64,000 nt of DNA from Planctomicrobium piriforme (lineage in GTDB: Bacteria > Planctomycetota > Planctomycetia > Planctomycetales > Planctomycetaceae). The translations under genes were made by a program, and so were the position numbers. The notes under the pieces were generated by a model. It saw only the letters and a list, made by a program, of their open reading frames with translations. It searched no databases and was not told the DNA's origin. This document shows, piece after piece, positions 7,990-17,760 of this stretch (the stretch's first letter is position 1; every line of letters starts with the position of its first letter). The stretch is from the NCBI RefSeq assembly GCF_900113665.1, contig NZ_FOQD01000009.1:124001-188000 (forward strand), given 5' to 3'.

Positions 7990-8697
7990 ATGGACGATTC
8001 GCACGCGTCTCAGCACGAGCTGACTTTCCGTATGCAGATGCGGGACTGGGCCGCCACGCAGGTGCCGCGGCATGTCTTCTCACGCTTGCCGCGAGTGCTC
8101 TGCCGCCTGCCGGAACGAGGCGAGACGCTGTCGCTCACGTTTGACGACGGCCCGCACCCGGAGGGAACGCCGGCGCTGCTGGATGTGCTGGCGAAGTACA
8201 ACGCGCCGGCGACATTCTTTCTGCTGGGTGAACGTGTCCGACGCTGGCCGGAACTCGTCAAGCGAATTCTCGATGCAGGTCATGCCATCGGCAATCACTC
8301 GTGGTCGCATGCGGACTTCTGGAAATGCTCGAAGACGCATCTGTTGACGGAACTGACTCGTTGCCAGCGCACGCTCGAAGATCTGGCTGGCGAGCCCGTT
8401 CGCTGGGTGAGGCCGCCGTATGGTCATGTGACCTACACCGTACGGGCGTGGGCGAAACGCAAAGACGTTCGCGTCGTGCTTTGGGATCTGCTGCCGCCCG
8501 ACTACAGCCCGGTGCCTGACGTGAAACGCTTGCAAAGGATCTACAAGCGTTTTGTGCGGTCAGGTTCGATCATCTGCCTGCATGACAACAACAACTCGCT
8601 ACGGGTGACGCCGGAGTTGCTCGATTCGATCATCCCGCAGGCACAGGCGTCGGGGCGGACGTTTGTGCCGCTGTCTGTTCCTTCGGACGGGAGCTGA
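7990..8697 (+). CDS. Polysaccharide deacetylase (NodB homology, CE4)
   Basis: 235 residues. Catalytic motifs run in order: SLTFDDGP (48-55, Asp base and metal Asp), NHSWSH (102-107, the two metal His), RPPYG (about residue 140) and LHDN near the end (catalytic His). These enzymes remove N- or O-acetyl groups from sugars. No signal peptide is visible from this start, so it may act in the cytoplasm or the start may be misplaced. The stop codon overlaps the ATG of the winged-helix gene by one base (TGATGA context), so the two are probably co-translated. Confidence 0.88.
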   Translation: MDDSHASQHELTFRMQMRDWAATQVPRHVFSRLPRVLCRLPERGETLSLTFDDGPHPEGTPALLDVLAKYNAPATFFLLGERVRRWPELVKRILDAGHAIGNHSWSHADFWKCSKTHLLTELTRCQRTLEDLAGEPVRWVRPPYGHVTYTVRAWAKRKDVRVVLWDLLPPDYSPVPDVKRLQRIYKRFVRSGSIICLHDNNNSLRVTPELLDSIIPQAQASGRTFVPLSVPSDGS

Positions 8698-10001
8698 TGA
8701 GCATGGCGAAACAGAAACGCGAACTGCTGCCGCTGACAACTGAAGACGGCCAGCGGTTGCTGGAAATGGTGCAGGGGGCAGAGGCCCCATTGCCCGCCAG
8801 CCAGATCGCTCGTCAGGTGCAGTTGTCGCGCAAGGTGACGGAAGCGGACGTTGCGCCGTTGCTGGATGAGTTTGTGCAGGCAGGCACACTGCATCTCATT
8901 CCAGCCAGGACAGGGAAGGGGAAACCGCAATACTGGGGACGCGACTCCAAAGCGGTGGTCACGGAATCGCTGCTGGCAGTGCTGGGACAATCGGAGTCGC
9001 CGCTCACTGCGAAAGAGCTAATGAAACATGCGACGCTGCCGGTCAAACTGTCTGAAGCAGAATTGGTCGTCCTACTCGACGAGGCCGTCGGGGCTGGCCA
9101 CATCCGTGCGTTTCCTGGTACGAAAGGGAAGACTCGATATTGGGATCGCGACCCGGCCCCGTTGTTGCGCCAGGCGGTACTCGCCGCAATGGAGGAAGCG
9201 AGCGGTCCGGTCGCGGACAAGGAACTGCTGAAGTCGCTTTCAGCCCCAGTGCCGACAGACGAAGCCACGCTGCAGCCGGTTCTGGAGGAACTGATCGAGT
9301 CCGGAGAGTTGCATCGCTTTCCACCTGCGACAGCAAAGGGGAAGCCGATTTATTGGCGCGAAGACGGCGTCGACTGGGCCAGGACGGTGCTGCGGCGTCT
9401 GGTGGAACAGAAGGGCCCGCAGGCTGAGGCGGCTTTGAAGAAGGCGGTGAAGTGGCTGACGAGTGATGAGTTCGCAACTTTGCTCGACTCGCTGCTGACC
9501 TCCGGGGAAGTGTTTCGTCATCCGCCGTTGGGCAAGATCAAGCAAGCGCTGTTCGGAGTGCAACCGCCGCGGCCTGAGCCGTATCTCCGGGAGGTCGGCG
9601 TGCAACTGACGAAGACGGTTGCCCTGCTGCGATCGATTCCGATTTCCGACGAACAACTCCGCCGCGCGCTGGTTCAGCTCGTCGAAGAGACGGGCGTGAC
9701 CTTTCGTAATGATGCGACGCTGCCTGCAGAGAATGCCGTTGATTTGCTGGCCCTGATGAAACAGATTGAGCCCGGCGCGGAACGGGGAGCACTCGTTGGA
9801 GTGCGTGATTTGCGCCGCGCGGCACAATGCTCAAAAGACGTTTTCGATCAGACTGTGATGGAACTGTCGCGACAGGGGAGCGTGTCGCTGCATCGTCACG
9901 ACTTTCCTGCGAGTCTCAGTGAAGAGGAGCGGAACGATCTCGTGAGGGACGCGACTGGCACTTACTATGTGGGAATCGCGTTGCGGCAGAATCGATGGTA
10001 A
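8697..10001 (+). CDS. Winged-helix array protein, function unknown
   Basis: 434 residues. Four tandem units of about 65-70 residues (roughly 15-83, 84-150, 153-221, 226-288) each look like a winged helix: a helix, a 'PLxxxEL' helix, a longer 'LxxLLDExVxxG' helix, then a wing. The first three end in K-x-x-Y-W (KPQYWGRD, KTRYWDRD, KPIYWRED). The C-terminal ~140 residues are less regular but include another possible HTH. I do not recognise a named family. It starts at the deacetylase stop codon and is followed 125 bases later by an AAA-type ATPase. A DNA-binding partner of that ATPase is a reasonable inference, not shown. Confidence 0.8.
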   Translation: MSMAKQKRELLPLTTEDGQRLLEMVQGAEAPLPASQIARQVQLSRKVTEADVAPLLDEFVQAGTLHLIPARTGKGKPQYWGRDSKAVVTESLLAVLGQSESPLTAKELMKHATLPVKLSEAELVVLLDEAVGAGHIRAFPGTKGKTRYWDRDPAPLLRQAVLAAMEEASGPVADKELLKSLSAPVPTDEATLQPVLEELIESGELHRFPPATAKGKPIYWREDGVDWARTVLRRLVEQKGPQAEAALKKAVKWLTSDEFATLLDSLLTSGEVFRHPPLGKIKQALFGVQPPRPEPYLREVGVQLTKTVALLRSIPISDEQLRRALVQLVEETGVTFRNDATLPAENAVDLLALMKQIEPGAERGALVGVRDLRRAAQCSKDVFDQTVMELSRQGSVSLHRHDFPASLSEEERNDLVRDATGTYYVGIALRQNRW

Positions 10002-10042
10002 GTGCAAGAGGGACGACGAACACTTGAACGTGACCGTCCTAG

Positions 10043-10080
10043 TCATAAATTCGAAATCCGAAGCACGAAATTCGAAATAA
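10043..10080. repeat. Dispersed TTCGAAATCCGAAGCACGAAA repeat
   Basis: A single arm of the same word family seen as an inverted pair at 29129-29265. It sits about 45 bases before the ATPase start codon. Confidence 0.65.
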
Positions 10081-10126
10081 AGATCAAAATCCCACAGCAT
10101 CCGTAACTGGCGTTTGAGAGCTGACC

Positions 10127-11920
10127 ATGAATCCGTTTCGTGATGCGATTGTCGCCGATCCCTGGAGAAATCAGCAGGGGGACGTCCCGGCGATTCACCA
10201 TGCTGTGTTCGAGCAATGTCTCGAAGGACTTGCGCATGTCCGTCGCCAGCAGCACTCGGCCGGTTTGCTGATTCACGGCGAAGCAGGCAGCGGCAAGACG
10301 CATCTGCTCAGTCGTCTCCGGGCACAACTCACTCCCCAGGCTCCGACCGCCACCGATCGGGAAGAGAACCTGTTTGTCTGGGTGCGGCTGCAGACCAGCC
10401 CGCGGATGATCTGGCGGACGATGCGCCGCACGCTGGTCAATGACTGGTTTCGTCCGGTCGCTGGCATGCGCTCGCAGTTTGACCGGATTCTGTTTCATCG
10501 ACTGGCCGAGATCCGCGTCGCGGAAGGGGATCTCGATCCCTGGTTCGAATACATGCTGCAGGAAGATCCTCAAGGTCTGACGGAACTGCTCGACCGGATT
10601 GCCCAGTCGCTCGATCTCGATCGCAACACCGCTGTGGCGTTCGAACACATTGCCTTTGATCGGCACAGGCGAGATTTACGGGCGTGGCTCAGCGGCGATT
10701 CACTGCCGGAAGCGGCGCTTGCCAGGCTCGACCTCGCCCAGGACGAGGGGACCGATGAAGAGCGCGAAGACGAAGCCCGACGCGTGGTGCTGATGCTCTG
10801 CCGACTGGCAGGCAACGGCCTGCCGATCGTCATCGGGCTCGATCAGGTGGAAGCGCTGCAGATGACTCCGCAGGACACCGAAGGACTGTTCGCCTTCGGT
10901 CAGCTTACCAGCATTCTGCATGACAATACCGAGAACGTGCTGCTCGTTTCCTGCGTGCAGTCGTCGTTTGCAACGCAGCTCAAGGATCGTGCCCGTAGCG
11001 CTGACTATGACCGCATGACATCGCTGGGAGCAATGTCTCTCGACCCGTTGAGTCCGGCTCAGGCGGAAGAACTGATTGCCGCGCGGATCGATTCAGTTGG
11101 AGACGAGTTATCTGTCGCGACGCGATTGAATCCCGTCTGGCCGCTCGAACGGGCGGAGTTTCAAAGTCTGTTCACTCAAGACCGCCCGTTGACTCCCCGA
11201 CGACTGTTGGGACTTTGTGCGGCACGATTTGAAACGCGTCTGCGGTCTGAGGCTGTTGAGGGTTCTGAGGTTCAGGCTTCCGTGAAGCCAGCCGCAAGCT
11301 CCAGTGAACTTGTGGGAAAAGCAGTCGAAGCGGCTGCCCAGGCTGATCAGGTGGAAGATTTTCTCGTCGAAGCCTGGAAGAACAGCCTCGAACAGAAAGC
11401 CGCCGCCAATCTGCCGGAGCGGACCGAAGAGATTCTGCGTCATGGCTTCCCCATGCTCTGCCGTTTACTGTCGCCGAGCCATCAGTCGGTGACGAACGAG
11501 CAATTGCCTGACGTTTCGCTGGTGTTTCAAAAAGGGGCGTCGCGGACGGGTCTCGCGATGTGCATGCAGCCGAACATGAACAGTCTGGCTGCACAACTCA
11601 AGCGGCTGAAAGGACAGTTCCCGTCACCGCAGCTCAAGCGACTGGTGATCCTGCGCGACCCTCGAGTCCCGCTTTCGGCAACAGCCAAGAAAGCCCGCGA
11701 ACATCTGACAGAGCTGGAACAGCAGGGAGCGAAAGTCGTTTACCCGTTGCCGGAAGTCCTGGCGGCGATCGACGCACTGCGGGAACTATTGTCAGACGCC
11801 AAATCCGGCGACCTCGCGTGTGCCGGTGAAACCGTCCCACCGAGCCGGCTTGAAGAATGGCTGCGGGCGAATCTCTCAAACGACATGCGGACGTTTGTGA
11901 AGACGGTATTGGGAGAATGA
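10127..11920 (+). CDS. AAA/STAND-like P-loop ATPase with uncharacterised C-terminal domain
   Basis: 597 residues. Walker A is GEAGSGKTH (51-59). A Walker B-like strand is IVIGLDQVEAL (234-244), and a sensor-like strand VLLVSCVQSSF follows (271-281). Residues ~300-370 look like a helical lid, with RPLTPRRLLGLC near the end. The last ~150 residues alternate strand and helix (LVILRDPRVPLS, KVVYPLPEVL); the fold could be nuclease-like, but I see no clear catalytic motif. The N-terminus (MNPFRDAIVADPW) shows the start is right. It follows the winged-helix gene on the same strand. It resembles ATPases of DNA maintenance or conflict systems; specific role unknown. Confidence 0.82.
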   Translation: MNPFRDAIVADPWRNQQGDVPAIHHAVFEQCLEGLAHVRRQQHSAGLLIHGEAGSGKTHLLSRLRAQLTPQAPTATDREENLFVWVRLQTSPRMIWRTMRRTLVNDWFRPVAGMRSQFDRILFHRLAEIRVAEGDLDPWFEYMLQEDPQGLTELLDRIAQSLDLDRNTAVAFEHIAFDRHRRDLRAWLSGDSLPEAALARLDLAQDEGTDEEREDEARRVVLMLCRLAGNGLPIVIGLDQVEALQMTPQDTEGLFAFGQLTSILHDNTENVLLVSCVQSSFATQLKDRARSADYDRMTSLGAMSLDPLSPAQAEELIAARIDSVGDELSVATRLNPVWPLERAEFQSLFTQDRPLTPRRLLGLCAARFETRLRSEAVEGSEVQASVKPAASSSELVGKAVEAAAQADQVEDFLVEAWKNSLEQKAAANLPERTEEILRHGFPMLCRLLSPSHQSVTNEQLPDVSLVFQKGASRTGLAMCMQPNMNSLAAQLKRLKGQFPSPQLKRLVILRDPRVPLSATAKKAREHLTELEQQGAKVVYPLPEVLAAIDALRELLSDAKSGDLACAGETVPPSRLEEWLRANLSNDMRTFVKTVLGE

Positions 11921-11973
11921 TGGGCTCTCAGGAACCGTCTGCAAATTCGATGTAAGGTGCGTCGAATGACAAC

Positions 11974-12020
11974 TCGCCCCTCACCCCCAGCCCCTCTCCC
12001 CTGAGTACAGGGGCGGGGAG
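11974..12020. repeat. CCCTCACCCCCAGCCCCTCTCCC repeat with hairpin
   Basis: A C-rich dispersed word followed by a small stem (CCCCTG / CAGGGGC). It lies between two converging genes and may serve both as a weak terminator. Confidence 0.5.
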
Positions 12021-12035
12021 TTTGATGGCAGCTTC

Positions 12036-13199
12036 TCAGAACACCAGGCCGGCGCGGATCATGCCGGTGACGCCGGGGTTGGTGTCGCCGATGCCGGATT
12101 CGTATTCGATTCGTCGGCCGAAGACGAAGCCGGTTTCCACGAGCCATCGACGCACTTCTTTGTCGACCTGTTCGAAGCCGGCGATCAAGCGGTAATCGCG
12201 ATAGGTCAGTACGTCGGCCGAGCCATCGCTGCGCTCAACCGCCCAACTGTTGCCGCCGAATTCGCCTGCCAGGTAGCACCAGCGTTCGCGACCGTCGTTT
12301 GCAAAAATACGGTAGCCGACCTTCGGCTTGGGAAAGAAAAGCTCGGCTTTCACACGTTCGTTGGGTTTGTAGAAGACCCCGGCCGCAGGCAGCGCGATGA
12401 GGTCTTCTCGTCCCAGGTAGATAAAGCCGACAGCCACTTTGGTGGTTTCAGACCATTGATAGAAGCCGAGCGCGCGGCCTGTCATGCGGAAGGCTTGCGA
12501 ACTGAGGTTCTGACCGTCGGTGAACAGGCTGGGGCCGACTCCGCCGAGGAATGACCACTGCTTGCTGAGCGGGAGAAAGATCGTCGTGTCGACGCCGGTG
12601 TCATAGAGCTGCGGCGGAACGTCGGTGGTGCCGGGGCCGCCCAGCAGGTGCCAGCCGAATCGCGGAGTCACCTGTAAGATCGGAAACTGGCCAAGGTAGG
12701 CTGTGCCGCGAACGTCGAGAGTCGAGATATTGAAGTCGCTGTTGCCGGCTGGCAGCACCGTCATCGTCACGGCGCGTTCCTTGATGACCAGTCCCCGTTT
12801 CTCGACCGGCATGCAGGCAAGCTGCTCAGTCAGAAAGGGGAATGGATTCCAGCGAGGCTCCTGATAGTGACCAACTGGGTCTTCATCGCGGGCGGCGGAA
12901 TCGTCTGTCGGGTATTGCACCTGTTGCAGAGGAGCCGCTTCGAGATCGGCATCGGTGGCGTCGGCAGAATCGATGCCTGATTTCTGATGCCGCTCGACGA
13001 GTACGTCGCCAGGCGGCGGCCCGTATTCCTTGAAAATGATGTCGAGTTCGGACGTGGTGAACAGGGACGGATGGGCGGAAATCGAGAGGGTCTGCCGGTG
13101 CTGCGCGGGCGCAGGGGGATTCTCCTGCGCAAGAGCTGGACTGTTCCATTCCAGCGCGAGACAGCCTGAGATCAGGAGATTCCAGACGCCTCGACGCAT
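12036..13199 (-). CDS. Outer-membrane beta-barrel-like protein (DUF6268-like)
   Basis: About 387 residues from the ATG at 13199 (MRRGVWNLLISGCLALEWNSPALA, a signal peptide). The open frame extends 18 codons further, which I consider untranslated. After a Pro/Gln-rich linker, residues ~150-387 show alternating amphipathic strands with glycine turns, ending in GMIRAGLVF, a terminal aromatic typical of outer-membrane barrels. Similar lengths and strand patterns occur in a planctomycete family with domain DUF6268. A structural or transport role in the outer membrane is inferred. Confidence 0.72.
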   Translation of the reverse strand: MRRGVWNLLISGCLALEWNSPALAQENPPAPAQHRQTLSISAHPSLFTTSELDIIFKEYGPPPGDVLVERHQKSGIDSADATDADLEAAPLQQVQYPTDDSAARDEDPVGHYQEPRWNPFPFLTEQLACMPVEKRGLVIKERAVTMTVLPAGNSDFNISTLDVRGTAYLGQFPILQVTPRFGWHLLGGPGTTDVPPQLYDTGVDTTIFLPLSKQWSFLGGVGPSLFTDGQNLSSQAFRMTGRALGFYQWSETTKVAVGFIYLGREDLIALPAAGVFYKPNERVKAELFFPKPKVGYRIFANDGRERWCYLAGEFGGNSWAVERSDGSADVLTYRDYRLIAGFEQVDKEVRRWLVETGFVFGRRIEYESGIGDTNPGVTGMIRAGLVF

Positions 13200-13558
13200 G
13201 CCGCCGCAGCCCGTTGGTGGAAATTGAATTTGAGACAGGACCCGACCGTCCAAACCGGGGGGATATCGCCGATCTCGGCAGAGGGGTCAATTTCGAGTTG
13301 TGTTTTGATGGAGGAAAGCAGAGAGGATCGGCAGGATTGGCGCGTTTATCCCTTTGAATCATGGTCAACGGCGGGGGGATTTGTCATTTGTCAATGGTCA
13401 TTTGTCATTGGGCCATTGAGGAACGTTGAACGTTGAGCGATGAGCGTTGAGTGAGAAGGCAGCCCTGGGTGAACGGGTTCTTACGCACTGGACTCTGGAC
13501 CGTCAGCTCTCGCCCCACTTTTTGGCTCTGGACTCTCGACACTGGACTCTCAACTCCT
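13200..13558. other. Gene-poor stretch with three intergenic repeat words
   Basis: No credible gene. It holds TTGTCATTTGTCAATGG repeats (13381-13410), AACGTTGAACGTTGAG repeats (13422-13452) and CTGGACTCTGGAC / ACTGGACTCTCAAC repeats (13488-13556). The last runs up to the hrpB stop codon. The promoter of the barrel gene should lie near 13200-13320. Confidence 0.65.
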
Positions 13559-16102
13559 CTACTTCTTCCCCGCTTTCGCCGTCAGCGGGTTTTCCGGCCA
13601 GTTGTGTCGCGGATAGCGTCGGGCGAGTTCTTTTCGTACGGCGGGGTAAGTGTTTGACCAGAAGCTGGCGAGGTCGTCGGTGACTTGTTGCGGTCGCATG
13701 TTTGGACCGAGCAGATGCAGCAGGACGCGAACTCTGCCGGCGGCGATGCGAGGGGATTCCGTGAGTCCGAAGATTTCCTGAATCTTCACGGCCAGAACCG
13801 GCGGACGTTCCGGTTCATACTGCAAACGGATCGCACTGCCGCTCGGGACCGTGAAACGTTCTGGTGCTTCGCGCTCGACCGCCTGACGCTGCGGCCAGGT
13901 GAGCAGGTTCTGCAGCTCCGAAAGCCAGTCGGATCGCTTGAGGTCTGCGAATGACCGGCAACGCTGGGAGAGGTTGTGAAGCGCTGCATGCAGTTCAGAT
14001 TGCTCGAACCTGGGGAGTTCCAGTTCCGGCATCCAGCGCGCCAACCCCTGCACTCGGGCGAGGTAGTTCTTCACGGCATCATCCTCGCTGGGAAAGACCT
14101 GATCCCAGGCCTTGGCCGCTTCATGAAACAATACCTCCGCTGGAGCGTCGGTGTCGGGGAGAGCACACGGGGTCTCCGATAGAATCAAGTCTTCAAAGTA
14201 GTCGCGTCTTCGGGCGACCACCTGCTTTTGCGTGGGATGAAAAAAGAGATCGGTTTGCGTTCTTAGCGAGGTCGGCGGCAGCCATTCCGGCAATACCAGC
14301 GATGCCTGACGGACGATGGCGTCGGTCTGCCCGGCGTCGACATCGGTGCAGAGAAAGAGTTCGCCGGTTCGCACGCACGATTGCGGCCCCAACTTCACTC
14401 CCCTTCCGCCGACCATAATGCCTTTGTCACTGCCGACTGCCCGGCGTTTAGCAACGCGGTCGGGGAACGCGGTGACGAGGGCTCTTAAGAGTCGTTCGTC
14501 GGTCGAGGCCTCTGAATCGTCGTCAACAGCGGGAGGAAGTTGCAGGTCTCGGAGATCGCGGAGCAGTTGATCGCGCACTCGCGCCAAATGCGACGCCGAT
14601 CCGCGATGCAGCGTCCCCCAGGGAAAATCAATCGTTCCGCCGCGTTCGGCTTCCTCCAATGCTCCCAATCGATCAAGAACGTCGGACTGTGAGTGATGGC
14701 TCACCGCCGATACCGGAGGACCGCCGCGATTCATCCCAGGTCTGGGCCGCATGAAGGGGTCGCGCTCTTCAAGCAACGCTGCCAGCCAGGCCGCACGCCG
14801 CGCCTCACCTGACTGTTGTCCGGCTAACAACAATCGCGCGAGCCGCGGATGCGTGGGCAACTGTGCCAGTTGCGAACCAAGTTCCGTTAGTCGCCCATTG
14901 CAGTCACAGGCTCCCAGGCGATGTAGCAGCAATTCGGCCTGGGCAACGGCATCGGCTCGGGGCGGTTCGAACCAGGGGAAGAGCAGCGCGTCTGGCTCGC
15001 CCCAGCTTTTGAGTTGCAACAGCGGACCAGATAAGTCGACTCGGCGAATCTCGGGTTCGGTCTGTTCAGGTCGATGGCGATGGGAAACCTCTTCCCACAA
15101 TCGCAAACAAATGCCTGGCGCGGTGCGTCCCGCCCGGCCTGCCCGTTGGTCGGCGGAGGATTGCGAGATCGGTTCGATCTCAAGACGGTCGAGACCAACG
15201 AGCGGATCGAAGCGCAATACCCGGGCGACGCCGGTATCGACCACGGCGGTGACGCCGTCGATTGTCACCGAGGTCTCGGCGACGTTGGTCGCCAGGACGA
15301 TTTTGCGTTGCGAGGAAGGGGCGAGAACCTGATCCTGTTCCTCAGGCGGAAGGTCGCCATAGAGCGGCCAGATCTTCACCTGTTGCCGCCGAGCGAACTC
15401 TTCCAGCTCCCGCGATGTTTTGTGAATCTCGCCGACGCCCGGCAGGAAGACGAGAATGTGGCCGTCGGTTTTGTGAAAGACCTGTTCGACTCCCCAGGCC
15501 GCAGCTTCGGTGATCGACCGACGGTCGCGCTGCTTGAGATATTCGATGCTGACGGGGAACGTGCGACCGAGACTTTCGACCGTTGGCGCGCCGCCCAGAT
15601 AGGCGGCAATCGGGCCGGGATCGAGCGTCGCGGACATGACGACGATCTTGAGATCGGGCCGCACTTCTTGCTGGACCCGACGGACCATTCCCAGTGCGAG
15701 ATCGCTGGACAGATTGCGTTCGTGGAATTCGTCAAAAACGACGATGTCGACCCCTTCGAGGAACGGATCGGTCTGCAATTTTCGCAGCAGAATGCCTTCG
15801 GTGACGGCAACGATGCGCGTCTCGCGGGCACAGCGGGAATCAAAACGGACCTGATACCCGATCTCAATTCCCAGCCGCACATCCCGTTCGCGCGCCATCC
15901 GCGCGGCTGCGGCGCGAGCGGCGATGCGTCGCGGTTCGAGCAGTACAATCTGACCGCGGGACGCAAGGCCGGCGTCCAGCAGGGCCGGAGGAACCCGGGT
16001 CGTTTTTCCCGCTCCGGTTGGGGCGCGGAGAACGAGAGTTCCCCGTGCGCGGAGCTGCGTCACAATCTCTGGAAGAACAGCGTCGATCGGCAACGAGAGC
16101 AT
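13559..16102 (-). CDS. hrpB: ATP-dependent helicase HrpB
   Basis: 847 residues from the ATG at 16102 (the frame opens three codons earlier at TTG). A DEAH-family helicase: Walker A RAPTGAGKTTRVP, box II DEFHERN, SAT motif (VVMSATLDPG), and the QSSADQRAGRAGR motif VI. The helicase-associated and HrpB-specific C-terminal regions follow, ending in the typical PAVRKELARRYPRHNWPENP. Length and motif order fit HrpB; the family is conserved but its cellular substrate is poorly known. It stands alone on this strand. Confidence 0.93.
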   Translation of the reverse strand: MLSLPIDAVLPEIVTQLRARGTLVLRAPTGAGKTTRVPPALLDAGLASRGQIVLLEPRRIAARAAAARMARERDVRLGIEIGYQVRFDSRCARETRIVAVTEGILLRKLQTDPFLEGVDIVVFDEFHERNLSSDLALGMVRRVQQEVRPDLKIVVMSATLDPGPIAAYLGGAPTVESLGRTFPVSIEYLKQRDRRSITEAAAWGVEQVFHKTDGHILVFLPGVGEIHKTSRELEEFARRQQVKIWPLYGDLPPEEQDQVLAPSSQRKIVLATNVAETSVTIDGVTAVVDTGVARVLRFDPLVGLDRLEIEPISQSSADQRAGRAGRTAPGICLRLWEEVSHRHRPEQTEPEIRRVDLSGPLLQLKSWGEPDALLFPWFEPPRADAVAQAELLLHRLGACDCNGRLTELGSQLAQLPTHPRLARLLLAGQQSGEARRAAWLAALLEERDPFMRPRPGMNRGGPPVSAVSHHSQSDVLDRLGALEEAERGGTIDFPWGTLHRGSASHLARVRDQLLRDLRDLQLPPAVDDDSEASTDERLLRALVTAFPDRVAKRRAVGSDKGIMVGGRGVKLGPQSCVRTGELFLCTDVDAGQTDAIVRQASLVLPEWLPPTSLRTQTDLFFHPTQKQVVARRRDYFEDLILSETPCALPDTDAPAEVLFHEAAKAWDQVFPSEDDAVKNYLARVQGLARWMPELELPRFEQSELHAALHNLSQRCRSFADLKRSDWLSELQNLLTWPQRQAVEREAPERFTVPSGSAIRLQYEPERPPVLAVKIQEIFGLTESPRIAAGRVRVLLHLLGPNMRPQQVTDDLASFWSNTYPAVRKELARRYPRHNWPENPLTAKAGKK

Positions 16103-16194
16103 GGGCCACAATTCTGATACGGGGAATCAGAATTGTGGCGAATTTCCCTCGCGACGGGGAGACACTCCCGAAGTTGTTTTGAACCGATTTCGGA

Positions 16195-16731
16195 TCAACG
16201 ACACTGTTGTCCGTTGGAGCCGAGGAGCGGCAGGCGTTCCCATTCTGCCCTGACTCGGCGCAGGCCGTTGGAGCAGAGTTCGAATTCGTGGCTGAGCCGG
16301 CGGAGGACTGCGGCGTCCTTCATTGTTTCCTGTTCCATCAGCGTGCTGGCGATGTAGTAAGAGCGCTTGCCCTGTTCCTGATAATCGACCATCGCGTCTT
16401 TGCGGTCGAAGCCTTTGAGACGCTTCAATGCCTCGGGATAAACGCCGGTCCAGAACAGGGTGAAGTCGCCGATATGGCGGTGAAATTCACGACGCGGACG
16501 GTCGGTGCATTGTTCCGCTTCCATCAGCATGTCGGCGACTTCGTCGAGTCGTCGCCCGACAATGTCTCGGAGGCGGAAGATGGCTTCGAAGCGGACGAAG
16601 CGTTCGAGCAGGCTCGACAGATAGTCGATGAGCGGCGGGTCTGCGACCCCGAGTTCCACCTGGAACGTCTGCTCTGTCAGAGCGGAGAAAAGATTCTTGA
16701 GCTGATCTGAACCGGATACGACCTGAGACAT
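16195..16731 (-). CDS. Conserved hypothetical helical protein
   Basis: 178 residues from the ATG at 16731 (MSQVVSGSDQLK), chosen because AGGAGA sits 8 bases upstream; the frame opens earlier at a TTG. The sequence is almost wholly helical and charged, with LFWTGVYPEALKR in the middle and many Arg/Glu pairs. No signal peptide, membrane helix or known motif. Similar proteins are, from memory, a lineage-specific family. Function unknown. Confidence 0.7.
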   Translation of the reverse strand: MSQVVSGSDQLKNLFSALTEQTFQVELGVADPPLIDYLSSLLERFVRFEAIFRLRDIVGRRLDEVADMLMEAEQCTDRPRREFHRHIGDFTLFWTGVYPEALKRLKGFDRKDAMVDYQEQGKRSYYIASTLMEQETMKDAAVLRRLSHEFELCSNGLRRVRAEWERLPLLGSNGQQCR

Positions 16732-16930
16732 TTGCCGTTCTCCTGCAGTCTGTAACAACTCTCCCGATATTTGAAGGCTCTCGACGGAGGCGGTCTTGAA
16801 ACCGGCGGACGGTTATCAAAATTGTTCGGAGTCTGGCTAGCCCAGACCAGAGGAACTTCGCTGTGGAAGCGTCATTTTGCAAAATCGGCAACCGACGAGG
16901 CGTTGCGACCCATAGCAAATAGGATGCCTG

Positions 16931-17722
16931 TCAGCCGCTCGAAGCACCGGGAGAGCGGTCTGCCGTACCGCCGGGGAGCGTCCGCATGTCGGCATACGAT
17001 CCGCTGGAAACCAGCGACGGCAGACGCTCCAGTGCATCGATGAAGTGCGGTGCGTATTCATCGCTGTCCGGCATGTCGCTGGTTCCCCGCTTCGCCCGCA
17101 GCCGTTCCAGCGAGGGATACTTCGGGTCGGCCGGGTGCGAACAGAGCTGGTCCTGCATCGAGGTATCGACCGGGCCTGGGGCCAGGGCGCAGAAGTGGGT
17201 GTCGGGGTGCTCCCGAGCGGCCAGCATCGTCAGGGCATTCAGCGCCGCTTTCGAGAGGGCATAACCTCCCCAGCCGCGCTGCAGATTGACGGCGGCAGAG
17301 GACGAGACGGCGACCACCTGGGAAATTCTGAGCGGCGTCGAGAACAGGATGTCGAGCAGAATCTTGTTCGCCCACAGGTTCACCTGCATCACCCGTTGCA
17401 TCTCATCCAGAGACTGCGTGACCAGGTCTCCGAAGGGCCCGAGGATCGCGGCATTGAGAATTACCAGATCGAGATGATCGACTCCGTGCAGCAGACGCTT
17501 CATTGCCGCCGGAATTTCTTTATCTCGACTGAGGTCGCAGGGAACAAAATGAAACAGGTCGTTCTTGCCGAGTTCGGGCGCATGGCGACAGGTGCCGAAC
17601 ACGCTGCTGCCGCGGCGCAGGAACTCGCGCGTCAGCCCCAGGCCGATTCCCTCGCTGACTCCGGTGATGAACACCTGCCTGGGTCGAGCGGTTTTTTTCG
17701 TCGGCGTCGTTGGTGTCTGCAA
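16931..17722 (-). CDS. Short-chain dehydrogenase/reductase (SDR)
   Basis: 263 residues with a Rossmann fold. The cofactor motif TGVSEGIG lies near residues 20-27, and the NAG-equivalent is LNAA (ILNAAILGPFG). The catalytic Ser and YxxxK are SSSAAVNL and YALSK, and the post-catalytic LAPGPVDTSM is typical. It uses NAD(H) or NADP(H) to interconvert an alcohol and a ketone; the substrate is not visible. The start appears to be TTG at 17722, preceded by GGAG. Confidence 0.88.
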   Translation of the reverse strand: MQTPTTPTKKTARPRQVFITGVSEGIGLGLTREFLRRGSSVFGTCRHAPELGKNDLFHFVPCDLSRDKEIPAAMKRLLHGVDHLDLVILNAAILGPFGDLVTQSLDEMQRVMQVNLWANKILLDILFSTPLRISQVVAVSSSAAVNLQRGWGGYALSKAALNALTMLAAREHPDTHFCALAPGPVDTSMQDQLCSHPADPKYPSLERLRAKRGTSDMPDSDEYAPHFIDALERLPSLVSSGSYADMRTLPGGTADRSPGASSG

Positions 17723-17760
17723 TGCTCCGGCCTATGCTGGGCGGGAAATTCAAGGAGTTG

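Noticed and set aside
13381..13556. Possible CRISPR-like array
   Set aside because: Words repeat at irregular spacing without unique spacers; these are dispersed intergenic repeats.
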